This document shows, piece by piece, positions 26,123-34,100 of a stretch of 38,198 nt of DNA. The translations under genes were made by a program, and so were the position numbers. A model generated the notes under the pieces. That model saw nothing but the letters and a program-made list of their open reading frames with translations, did not search any database and was not told the origin of the DNA. The number at the start of each line of letters is the position of its first letter. The first letter of the stretch is position 1. This stretch comes from Desulfocapsaceae bacterium (GTDB lineage: Bacteria; Desulfobacterota; Desulfobulbia; Desulfobulbales; Desulfocapsaceae), in the NCBI GenBank assembly GCA_030653035.1, contig JAUSAB010000029.1:1-38198 (forward strand). Reading direction: 5' to 3'.

Positions 26123-26141
26123 TCCCTTTTGGGAAAAGGGA
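26123..26141. terminator. Short perfect hairpin after the diguanylate cyclase gene
   Basis: An 8-base perfect stem (TCCCTTTT and its complement) closes a 3-base GGG loop, starting 11 bases after the stop codon. No T-run follows, so termination would be weak. It could instead protect the transcript's 3' end. Confidence 0.45.
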
Positions 26142-26234
26142 ACACAAGTTCTCCGGTTACCTCTGTTGCTCATCATACGCCGTAATACAGCGGCCAGCCC
26201 CTGCATTTTCTTTCCGTAAGAAACTCGTGCCGAA

Positions 26235-26390
26235 TCAGCGGGTCTCGATGTTATTTCTGCGCATTGCTTCCTTTAACCTCACTGATCGGCACCTCACAGC
26301 GATGGAAGATACCGGCGGCAAGTGCCGCCTCGACATCGGTCTCCTGAAAGACATCAACAAAATGCTGGGCCGATCCGGCGGACGCTGGTA
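26235..26390 (-). pseudogene. Duplicated and frameshifted 3' fragment of hisF
   Basis: Compared by eye with the end of hisHF (28405-28545), the stretch 26235-26376 is about 91 percent identical, with roughly 12 mismatches and one inserted base in 142. The innermost 54 bases are identical. It encodes [20 protein letters not shown] and [15 protein letters not shown], then the extra base shifts the frame before the last dozen codons. Similarity may extend to about 26390 at protein level (ASAGSAQ). It is a relic of a second hisF-like copy. It lies on the same strand as hisHF, with the two DUF1566 genes in between. Confidence 0.85.
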
Positions 26391-26663
26391 ATCCTTTTTT
26401 GTCTTTCAGTTTGTTTTCTTGTATAAGAATTTATAACATCATTGATGTTTAGGCTTTTTCTGATAGATCTTGAAGAAAATTTTTCTTGTTTTTTGCAAGA
26501 AAATAACCTGCGAAAGGCACTTGTCCCGTTTACCGGGGGGAGTTGAGTCGTTTCGGGAACGATTTTCTTCATGGTCCCTGACTTTGCCTGAAAAATACAT
26601 TTTTATCACCCTGAGCCGTCGTTCAAAAAATAACTCATACAATCCAATATCATTCACGGCATA
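26391..26663. other. Non-coding stretch with several small hairpins
   Basis: No convincing gene is seen. The region is AT-rich at first (AAGAAAATTTTTCTT) and then holds two adjacent small stems, CCCG/CGGG at 26525-26537 and TCGTT/AACGA at 26548-26562. It could be a 5' leader for the DUF1566 gene. I looked for a c-di-GMP riboswitch because of the neighbouring cyclase, but could not match the consensus. Confidence 0.3.
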
Positions 26664-26715
26664 AGGGGCCGTAAAGAAATGGATAAAAAGTAAAGGTTAT
26701 TTCTTAACTGCCCCT
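26664..26715. repeat. Imperfect 17-bp inverted repeat (palindrome family copy 3)
   Basis: The arms at 26664-26680 and 26699-26715 pair at 15 of 17 positions around an 18-base loop containing AAAAAG. The flanks are ATAAGGGGCCGTA on the left and AACTGCCCCTAAA on the right, which align with TTAGGTGCCGTT and AACGGCACCTAAA of copy 1. It lies 18 bases before the first DUF1566 start codon, just ahead of its ribosome-binding site. Confidence 0.6.
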
Positions 26716-26733
26716 AAACCAGAAGAGGTGCGT

Positions 26734-27597
26734 ATGAAAAAAAGACTGTTCGTGTCTGCTGTGCTGTTTTCTGTCATGGCGTGTGTTACCGCCAATGCCG
26801 GAGAAAAGTCGCCCATCTATTTATTGCTGAGTGGAGTTCATCCGCCTCAAACGCCTTTGCCGCCATATGTACGTTTGATACCCTTGAACGACACCGGCAT
26901 TACCTGGGGCGGCAATTATCCAAGTGGTAATAATCCCACCTGCACCGGCGAAGAGATTGGCGCCCAGGACTGCTTCCATGGCCGCGATGCGACCAATTAC
27001 GATGATTCTGATGGCCATGCCGGTTTTAGTTTTACCAAGCTAGGGGACAACGGTGTGGCGCTGGCCAATCAGGCCGTCGACTATGCCACTATGCCCTGGG
27101 CTTGTGTCAAAGACAATGTCACTGGTCTCACTTGGGAGGTGAAGACGAGTGATGGCGGTCTTCATGACCAGAATGACACCTATACCTGGTATAACACGAA
27201 TCCGGCTACTAACGGCGGGTCAAATGGTGAAGCTAATTCTTCTTATGACACCTGCGAAGGCTATGTCAGCGGAAATGCCGCTACCTATTGCAATACCGAG
27301 GCCTATGTGGCCAGAGTAAATGCTGCCGGTTGGTGCGGAAAGTCCGATTGGCGCATGCCAACTCTTAAGGAATTGGAGGGAATTGTCTCTTTTGCCACTC
27401 CTAGACCGACCATTGATAAAAACTATTTTCCCAATACTTCCCCTGATTCGGATGTTTGGTCTGGGACTCCCTATGCCCATCGTATCGGCTTTTCGGAACA
27501 TGCATGGTATGTCGATTTCTTTTATGGCTATCCGTACCACGATTATCGCGACAACTTTTACTATTATCATGTGTGGTTAGTGCGCGGCGGGCAGTGA
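26734..27597 (+). CDS. Secreted DUF1566 (Lcl C-terminal) domain protein
   Basis: The ATG at 26734 follows GAAGAGG; a GTG at 26728 is weaker. The 287-residue product has a Sec signal peptide (MKKRLFVSAVLFSVMACVTANA-G). The mature protein carries the DUF1566 pattern: DNVTGLTWEVK, WRMPTLKELEGIV, DSDVWSGTPY and a C-terminus ending HVWLVRGGQ. The last 40 residues are unusually rich in Tyr, Phe, His, Asp and Asn (FFYGYPYHDYRDNFYYYH). DUF1566 has a C-type-lectin-like fold in some proteins and occurs in variable proteins of diversity-generating retroelements; its function is otherwise unknown. A second DUF1566 gene follows 110 bases downstream. Confidence 0.85.
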   Translation: MKKRLFVSAVLFSVMACVTANAGEKSPIYLLLSGVHPPQTPLPPYVRLIPLNDTGITWGGNYPSGNNPTCTGEEIGAQDCFHGRDATNYDDSDGHAGFSFTKLGDNGVALANQAVDYATMPWACVKDNVTGLTWEVKTSDGGLHDQNDTYTWYNTNPATNGGSNGEANSSYDTCEGYVSGNAATYCNTEAYVARVNAAGWCGKSDWRMPTLKELEGIVSFATPRPTIDKNYFPNTSPDSDVWSGTPYAHRIGFSEHAWYVDFFYGYPYHDYRDNFYYYHVWLVRGGQ

Positions 27598-27707
27598 TTT
27601 TTTTTGTTTTTGTTTTGCTTATGGTTTCCATGCATCACGCAGAAACCCTATTAATGTGAACAGCCAGTGGAAAATAAAGGATCATTTCCCAAAATAGGAG
27701 CTTTATT

Positions 27708-28241
27708 ATGCATAGATATTTTTGCCTGATTTTCTGTCTCTGCTTTTTTGCACCCCTCCATACGGCACAGGCCCAGTTTTGTAACGACTATATGGCAGCC
27801 TCAACTCCGGACAGTCAACTGGCCGATAATGGTGATGGCACTGTCACCGACAGAAAGACCGGTCTGATGTGGAAGAAATGCGTGGAAGGGCAGACCGGCA
27901 GCAACTGTGAGAACGGTTACCCTGCTATCTTTTCCTGGCAGTTGGCCCTGCATCAGCCGAGGAGGATCAACAGCGGTCCTGGCTTTGCCGGTTATCATGA
28001 TTGGCGTCTACCGAATATCAAGGAGCTGAGATCCATTGTCGAGGAGAAGTGCGATGACCCTGCAATCAATCTTGTTCGGTTTCCCAATTCTACAAGTGGG
28101 GGTGTGTGGTCGGGTTCTCCCTTTTTCTCCATTTTGAACGGCGAGTCGTGGGCAATCACTTTCTTAGATGGCGGTTCGGGCAACCTTGATCGCGAGGTTT
28201 ATAACTATTTTCAGGTGCGGTTAGTGCGCGGCGGACAATGA
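27708..28241 (+). CDS. Secreted DUF1566 (Lcl C-terminal) domain protein, second copy
   Basis: The 177-residue product starts with a signal peptide (MHRYFCLIFCLCFFAPLHTAQA-Q) after a TAGGAG ribosome-binding site. It has the compact domain: DNGDGTVTDRKTGLMWKKC, HDWRLPNIKELRSIVEEK, GGVWSGSPFF and the C-terminal YFQVRLVRGGQ. The order is the same as in the upstream paralogue but without its long N-terminal insert. Four cysteines probably form disulfides outside the cytosol. The 3' ends of the two genes are nearly identical over GGTTAGTGCGCGGCGG and the stop codon, although the preceding codons differ strongly. Function is unknown; binding at the cell surface or in the periplasm is plausible from the fold. 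Confidence 0.87.
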   Translation: MHRYFCLIFCLCFFAPLHTAQAQFCNDYMAASTPDSQLADNGDGTVTDRKTGLMWKKCVEGQTGSNCENGYPAIFSWQLALHQPRRINSGPGFAGYHDWRLPNIKELRSIVEEKCDDPAINLVRFPNSTSGGVWSGSPFFSILNGESWAITFLDGGSGNLDREVYNYFQVRLVRGGQ

Positions 28242-28404
28242 CTTTTGTGTTTTTGGGTAGTTGGCGCGGCAAGAGGCAGAGATGGTCAAACCGGAAAAAT
28301 CTCAGAAGAAACATCTCGGCTATCTCTCCCCGACTTGAGAAATCTCATCTCGATTTGTAATTCCCCTGAGGCTCGCTGATGATTTGTTTTGTTCCTGGAT
28401 TTGG

Positions 28405-29997
28405 TCAGCGGGTCTCAATCTTATTTCTGCGCATTGCCTCTTTGACCTCACTGACCGGGACCTCTTGCCGATGGAAGATACCGGCAGCAAGCGCCGCCTC
28501 GACATCGGTCTCCTGAAAGACATCAACAAAATGCTGGGCCGATCCCGCCCCTGATGAAGCAATCACCGGAATGGACACCGCCCCCCGCACCTGCCTGATA
28601 AGTTCATGATCAAATCCGCTGTTGGTCCCATCCTTGTCAATGCAGTTGAGGAGAATCTCACCTGCTCCCAAGAGTTCACAAGTCGCGGCCAGTTGGACTG
28701 CGTCGATATCGCGTCCCTCCCGTCCGCCTTTGACGGTGCATTGATACCAGCAATACTTTTCACCCTGCGGCCCAGAGGTGGCCGTCTCAATGGTGTTGTG
28801 GATGGTGTCGTTTGGTGATTGCACATAAACCCGCCGGGGATCAACGGAGATGACCACGGCCTGGGCGCCATAAACTATCGATATCTGCTCGATGGCGCTT
28901 TTGCCGCTCCGCTTTCCCGCCTTCAGGTATTCTTCCACCGCATAGACCGCGTCACTGCCGATGGAGATCTTGTCCGCCCCAGAGCGAAAATATTCGGCGG
29001 CGACATCGAGCGGGGAATAATATTTACCGTTTGAATCGGTGAATTCCCGGATCCCGCCGCCGATGGTCAGCGGGACAAAGACATTCTCCGAGGTCCGTTG
29101 CAGGACTTCAAGCATTGGCTGGTCCTGCATTGGAAAGTCCCGAAAGCCGGTGATATTGAGGAAGGTGATTTCGTCCGCGCCCTCTTCATAGTAGCGGCGG
29201 GCAAGCTCAACCGGTTTGCCGAGGTTGCGCACCTCGCCTTCATTACGCACATCATATTGGTCGCCTTTGGTCACCACCAGGTCGCCCTGGTCATTGGTGC
29301 GCACGTCCAGGCAGGCAATGATCCGTTTGGCGATATGTGTCTTGTCAGTGGTAACCGGCAGGGCAGGGCGGACCGTGATCGTTTCACGCCCCTGTAAGTC
29401 CAGATAATTCTTGAGGATACCCAGTCCGGCCTCACCGCTTTTCTCGGGATGGAATTGAAAGGCGGTGACATTTCCTTTCTCGACGCCGCTAACAAAGGAT
29501 TCGCCGTAATCGGTGGTGGCCAGCAACCAGTCCGGCCCGACGTCAGCCAATGATGCCCGGTAGGAGTGGACAAAATAGAGTTTCTGGCCCTGATAGTCTT
29601 TGAGAATGGGCGATTCCTTATGACGCACAATCCCGTTCCAGCCGATCTGGGGCACCGAGAGTTCGCGGGTGGTGAACCGTTTGACCTGACCGGGCAGGAT
29701 GGCAAGCCCGGCCACGCCCGGTGATTCCTCGCTGCCTTCAAACAGGGCTTGCAGGGCGACACAGATGCCGAGGAAGGGCTTGTTGAGGCGAATGCGTTCA
29801 ATAAGCGGTTCCACCAGACCATCTTTTTGCAGGCGCTCCATCACCGAACCGAAGCTGCCGACTCCGGGGAAGATCAGCTTTTCGGCAGTCAGGATATCCT
29901 GCGGTCCCTGGACGTCACGAACCGTATAGCCAAGCCTGGCAATGGCATTTCTGACGCTGCGGACATTGCCGGCGCCGTAGTCGAGGAGTGTTATCAT
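28405..29997 (-). CDS. hisHF: Fused imidazole glycerol phosphate synthase (HisH-HisF)
   Basis: The 530-residue protein joins both subunits of IGP synthase, which makes IGP and AICAR in histidine synthesis. Residues 1-205 are the HisH glutaminase, with the nucleophile Cys79 (GICVALQ) and His183/Glu185 (FHPEKSG). Residues from about 224 are the HisF barrel, with catalytic Asp231 (ACLDVR) and Asp386 (ISVDPRR). The HisF half carries eukaryote-like insertions and motifs: YYSPLDVAAEYFRSGADKIS, GEKYCWYQCTVKGGREGR and LLNCIDKDG, as in yeast and plant HIS7. Most bacteria keep the two genes separate. It is not next to other his genes here. A repeat of AATTACGAATTA lies just upstream. Confidence 0.95.
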   Translation of the reverse strand: MITLLDYGAGNVRSVRNAIARLGYTVRDVQGPQDILTAEKLIFPGVGSFGSVMERLQKDGLVEPLIERIRLNKPFLGICVALQALFEGSEESPGVAGLAILPGQVKRFTTRELSVPQIGWNGIVRHKESPILKDYQGQKLYFVHSYRASLADVGPDWLLATTDYGESFVSGVEKGNVTAFQFHPEKSGEAGLGILKNYLDLQGRETITVRPALPVTTDKTHIAKRIIACLDVRTNDQGDLVVTKGDQYDVRNEGEVRNLGKPVELARRYYEEGADEITFLNITGFRDFPMQDQPMLEVLQRTSENVFVPLTIGGGIREFTDSNGKYYSPLDVAAEYFRSGADKISIGSDAVYAVEEYLKAGKRSGKSAIEQISIVYGAQAVVISVDPRRVYVQSPNDTIHNTIETATSGPQGEKYCWYQCTVKGGREGRDIDAVQLAATCELLGAGEILLNCIDKDGTNSGFDHELIRQVRGAVSIPVIASSGAGSAQHFVDVFQETDVEAALAAGIFHRQEVPVSEVKEAMRRNKIETR

Positions 29998-30036
29998 AAT
30001 GAATTACGAATTAGGAATTACGAATTAGGAATTACA
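29998..30036. repeat. Direct repeats of GAATTACGAATTAG upstream of hisHF
   Basis: Two tandem copies of GAATTACGAATTAG, plus a partial third, lie immediately upstream of the hisHF start on its leader side. The same unit makes up the ispH-dapL spacer at 20846-20917. This looks like a genome-dispersed simple intergenic repeat rather than an operator. Confidence 0.65.
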
Positions 30037-30136
30037 GCACTACGCCACTCTGTATTTCGGCAAAAAAAATTACAACACTTGGTCCTTCTTTCTTCCTGGG
30101 TTCCGATGTGCCGCATGGGAGCAAAAAATAATGAAT

Positions 30137-30733
30137 TTATAATTTCTGATTCGTCATTTTTGTATAATATTTCCCATGGGCACAGCCCCGGCACAGCAGT
30201 TTGCCGTCCTGCTCAACATCGCGGCAATCCTGTACCCAGTCGCCGCAGGACTGGCACTGGATCCGCTTGAGAGGTCTTCCCGGCATATCCTGTTCAGGGA
30301 TGGTCACGCTCACTTCCTCAATAGTGAAGAGTTCGTCCTGAGGCATGATCCGGTAAGCATCGAGTTGGCGGGCGTATTTGTTTTCGATCTCCGGGCAATA
30401 TTTTTTCGAGAGCTCGCGCGATTCTTCCCGGGCGACGATCCGTACCGCCTTGCCGGTTTCCAGATTAACAAAGGTGGCGGCCATGATCCCGTAATCAACC
30501 CAGCGCATGGAGCGTTTGCCCAGGCTGCATCCGGTGACGGACTGGATGGCATCGGTGGCGCAGCGGTCAATCTCAACGAGGACGTAGAGCTTTTTGCGGT
30601 CCAGACCTTTGGGGTCTTGAATGCCGATGGCCTCCAGGCCGATCATCGACATCCGCACCCCGATCACCTGACCGGCGCAGATATGGCCATGAATCTTGGT
30701 TGATATCTCAAGTAACGTCTCAAATGACTCCAT
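30137..30733 (-). CDS. FmdE-family protein with C-terminal zinc ribbon
   Basis: The 198-residue protein carries the FmdE domain (formylmethanofuran dehydrogenase subunit E family): IHGHICAGQVIGVRM at about 14-28, with the conserved His-Gly-His-x-Cys, followed by EIDRCATDAIQSVTGCSLGKR. A C-terminal zinc ribbon has Cys160, Cys163, Cys181 and Cys184. In bacteria without methanofuran chemistry the family is found near molybdenum/tungsten enzymes and formate dehydrogenases; its role there is not established. It is divergent from the hdrA-mvhD-formate dehydrogenase cluster across 466 bases, which would suit a metal- or cofactor-related accessory role (inference). Confidence 0.9.
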   Translation of the reverse strand: MESFETLLEISTKIHGHICAGQVIGVRMSMIGLEAIGIQDPKGLDRKKLYVLVEIDRCATDAIQSVTGCSLGKRSMRWVDYGIMAATFVNLETGKAVRIVAREESRELSKKYCPEIENKYARQLDAYRIMPQDELFTIEEVSVTIPEQDMPGRPLKRIQCQSCGDWVQDCRDVEQDGKLLCRGCAHGKYYTKMTNQKL

Positions 30734-30815
30734 GTTCGTCCCTCCGTACCAGTAAAATCTCTACCGCAGAACCTCGGCAACCAGATAAAAAAGGTTACTT
30801 TACTTCCGTGCCGTT

Positions 30816-30857
30816 CCGGTGTCAACCACTGGATGTCGGCGACACCGGCGTTTTTTT
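30816..30857 (+). terminator. Terminator-like hairpin with T-run, no gene upstream
   Basis: The perfect stem CCGGTGTC (30816-30823) and GACACCGG (30841-30848) encloses a 17-base loop, followed by CG and seven T's (30851-30857). This is the form of an intrinsic terminator on the plus strand. No plus-strand gene ends here, so it would end either a short leader transcript of hdrA or a small RNA starting in the fmdE-hdrA gap. Confidence 0.55.
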
Positions 30858-30901
30858 CTGGTTGTCATCTCGAAAAAAATCTGGTTAGATAGCTCAAATC
30901 T

Positions 30902-30942
30902 CAGCGCCTTATGGTCTTGTTATGCAAGATAGTCAGGCGCTG
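30902..30942 (+). promoter_or_regulatory. Nested stem-loop in the hdrA leader
   Basis: The outer stem CAGCGCC/GGCGCTG (7 bp) is separated by roughly symmetric internal loops from an inner stem TCTTG/CAAGA closing the loop TTATG. It lies about 260 bases before the hdrA start codon. The two-tier pairing is unlikely to be trivial, but no known riboswitch class is recognised. Confidence 0.4.
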
Positions 30943-31199
30943 CATCATCTTCACCTCATATCTTTGGAGAGTCATTTTGACACACAGATTGCCCCACGTC
31001 TGAGCAATACCCCGGCGCACGCCGGCCGTCCCGGTTCGGGATGGACAATATTGCGGCTCTCCTGCCTCCCATGAACGGTCTCAGGCGCTAACCAGGTAGT
31101 TCCCCTCCTTGTTCGCTGACGTTGTTTGCGGTTGCTTGCAGAGAGCCGCGGCAGATCCGGAAATGTTTTTCCGGTATAACGTACAGCAAAGGAGAAGCT

Positions 31200-34100
31200 A
31201 TGCACGCTTCTATTTCCACTTCCTCCGCTTTAAAAGCGGTCGGTGCGGTTCTGGTGGTGGGTGGCGGGGTGGCCGGAGTCCAGGCCGCCCTCGATCTCAC
31301 CGAACTCGGCTTCAAGGTCTATCTGGTTGAAAAATCGGGCGCCATCGGCGGGGTCATGGCCCGGTTGGACAAAACCTTTCCCACCAACGACTGCTCGCTC
31401 TGTATCCTTGCCCCGAAGCTGGTGGAGGCGGGACGCGATCCCAATATCGAGATCCTGACCAAGTCGGAACTGCTCTCTTTAGACGGTATTCCCGGCAACT
31501 TTACCGCCAGGATCAGAAAAGAGCCCCGGTACATCGACGAGGAAGTCTGCACCGGCTGCGGCCAGTGTACCCTCTATTGCCTCAAGCAGATCGGCGATGA
31601 CTACAACGAGAACCTCGGGATCTCGAACGCCGCCCACATCGATTACGCCCAGGCCGTACCCACCAGCTATTATATCGATGCCAAGGCCTGCCTCATGCTC
31701 AATTACCAGACCTGCGGCCTCTGCGCCGTAGCCTGCCAGGCCAAGGCCATCCGTTTTGACCAGAAAGAAGAAATCCTTGATCTGGCCGTCGGTTCCGTTA
31801 TCCTGGCGCCAGGCCTGGGCCGAATCAGTAAAGAGGTTCTGGGTCGCTATGGCTGGGGCAAGTTCGCCGATGTCCTCAGCGCCTTCGAGCATGAACGGTT
31901 GATGTGCGCCTCCGGACCCACCAACGGGGCGATCCTTCGCCCCTCGGACCACAAACACCCGAAAAAAATTGCCTTTCTCCAGTGCATTGGCTCCCGTGAC
32001 CAGACCTGCGGCAACAACTACTGTTCCTCGGTCTGCTGCATGTACGCCATCAAGCAGGCAACCCTTGCTCGCGAGCATGATCCCAGCGCCGAGATCACCC
32101 TCTTTTACATGGATATCCGCACCCACGGCAAGGGCTTTGACGCCGCCCGTGAGCGGGCCACTGCCGAAAACAACTTCCGGGTGATCTACGCCCGGCCGCC
32201 CAAGGTGGAGGATGTCTTTGACGGCGGCCTGCTGCTTACCTGGGCCACCGAGGACGGTAAGCATCACTACGAGACATTCGATATGGTCGTCCTCTCCCAG
32301 GGGATTGAGTCGCCGGATGATGCCGAGCAGCTTGGGCAGGCAGCAGGCATCAATCTGAACAGCTATCTTTTTGCCCGGACGGACACCTACGCGCCGCTTG
32401 CCACCAGCCGCCCCGGCGTCTATGTAATCGGCGCCTTTCAGGGGCCAAAAGACATCCCGGATTCAGTCACCCAGGCCGGAGGCGCGGCGGCCCTCTGTTC
32501 CGGCCAGCTGGTTGCGGCCCGCGGCACGGAGATGACCAAGGCGGTCTTTCCCGAAGAACGCGACATCTCCAAGGAAGAACCCCGCATCGGCGTCTTTGTC
32601 TGCCATTGCGGTATCAATATCGCAGGCGTCGTCGATGTACGAGCGGTGCGCGATTACGCCCGGGATCTGCCCGGCGTGGTCTATTCCACCGACAACCTCT
32701 ATTCCTGTTCTCAGGACACCCAGCAGCATCTGGTCAACATCATCCGCGAACACCGGCTCAACCGAATTGTCGTCTCCGCCTGTACCCCCCGTACCCATGA
32801 ACCGCTCTTCCAGGCCACCCTGCGGGATGCGGGCCTCAACCGCGCCCTGTTTGAGATGGCCAATATCCGTGATCAATGTTCCTGGGTCCATATGCACGAG
32901 CCCGAAGCGGCCACCGCCAAGGCCAAGGATCTGGTGCGCATGGCCGTGGCCAAGGCGGCCCATCTCACCGCCCTGCCGGAACAGCGGCTGCCGGTAACTC
33001 CTGCGGCACTTGTCATCGGCGGCGGCCTGGCGGGCATGACTGCGGCCCTGACCATTGCCGAGCAGGGATTCCCGACGACCCTGGTCGAGCAGGGGGAGAC
33101 ATTGGGCGGATCGGCCCTGTTACTGACCGCTGACCGTTTCGGTCGCGATCCGCGTAAGGCCATAGCGGATCTGGCCCACAAGGTGAAAACCCATCCCCAA
33201 ATCAGTGTGCGCACTCAGGCCACGGTGGCCAGTGTCTCCGGCTATGTGGGTAACTTCACCACCACAGTCGCCACAACAACCGCCGAAAAGGCGGGCACTG
33301 AAGTAATCAATCACGGGGTCATGGTGATCGCCACCGGTGGCAGGCCCTATACGCCGAAACAATATCTGCACGGCGAGTCTGAGCGGGTGCTGACCCAGCT
33401 GGAACTGGAAGCCCGGCTGGCCTCCGGTCGCCCGCTCTCTGCCAAGATGAAACAGGTGGTGATGATTCAGTGTGTCGGCTCGCGCGGCGCGGATCTGGCC
33501 TATTGCAGCCGGGTCTGCTGCGGTCAGGCGTTGAAGAACGCCCTGCGTCTCAAGGCCATGACCCCCGAGCTGACCATCTTCATCTATTACCGCGACATGC
33601 GGGCCTACGGCTTCCTGGAGGATGATTACCTCAAGGCCCGTGAGCTGGGCGTGATCTTCATCCGCTATACCCCGGAGAATCCGCCGAGAGTCGCCCCAGG
33701 GCGCAGTAAGTCGAGCCCGCTGAAGGTGGTGGGCTATGATCTGCTCATGGGAGAAGAGATGGAGCTCGATACCGATCTGCTGGTGCTGTCAGTGGGCATT
33801 GTCCCGGAAGATCCCTCGATCTTATCAAGGATGCTCAAGGTGCCGGTGACCGCCGACAAGTTTTATCTGGAGGCCCACGTCAAACTGCGGCCGGTGGATA
33901 TGGCGGTGGACGGGATCTTTGTCTGCGGCCTGGCCCATGCCCCCAAATCGATGGACGAGACCATTGCCCAGGCCCAGGCCGCAGCCGGTCGGGCATGCCA
34001 GCCACTGGCCAAGGGCTCGATTTCACCCGAGCCCATTGTCTCCCATGTCGATGCCGAACTGTGTATCGGTTGCGGCGCCTGCGAGACCTTCTGCCCGTAT

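Larger units (their letters stand above)
30734..31199. other. 466-base divergent spacer and hdrA leader with RNA-like structures
   Basis: No gene is seen in this gap between fmdE-like and hdrA. It contains a terminator-like hairpin with a T-run (30816-30857) and a nested stem-loop (30902-30942). The last 100 bases run into a strong hdrA ribosome-binding site (AAAGGAG). Both promoters of the divergent pair must lie here. A molybdenum-cofactor riboswitch was considered, but its consensus could not be matched. Confidence 0.5.

Noticed and set aside
26391-26663. c-di-GMP riboswitch upstream of the DUF1566 genes and near the diguanylate cyclase.
   Set aside because: The short GAAAGG/GGGAC-like stretches do not fit the GEMM consensus order, and the hairpins are short and ordinary.
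30734-31199. Molybdenum-cofactor riboswitch in the hdrA leader.
   Set aside because: The conserved Moco aptamer segments could not be located; only generic stems are visible.
31479-32267. Minus-strand 262-residue ORF inside hdrA.
   Set aside because: It is antisense to conserved HdrA coding sequence; low-complexity Gly/Val/Ala content and no ribosome-binding site.
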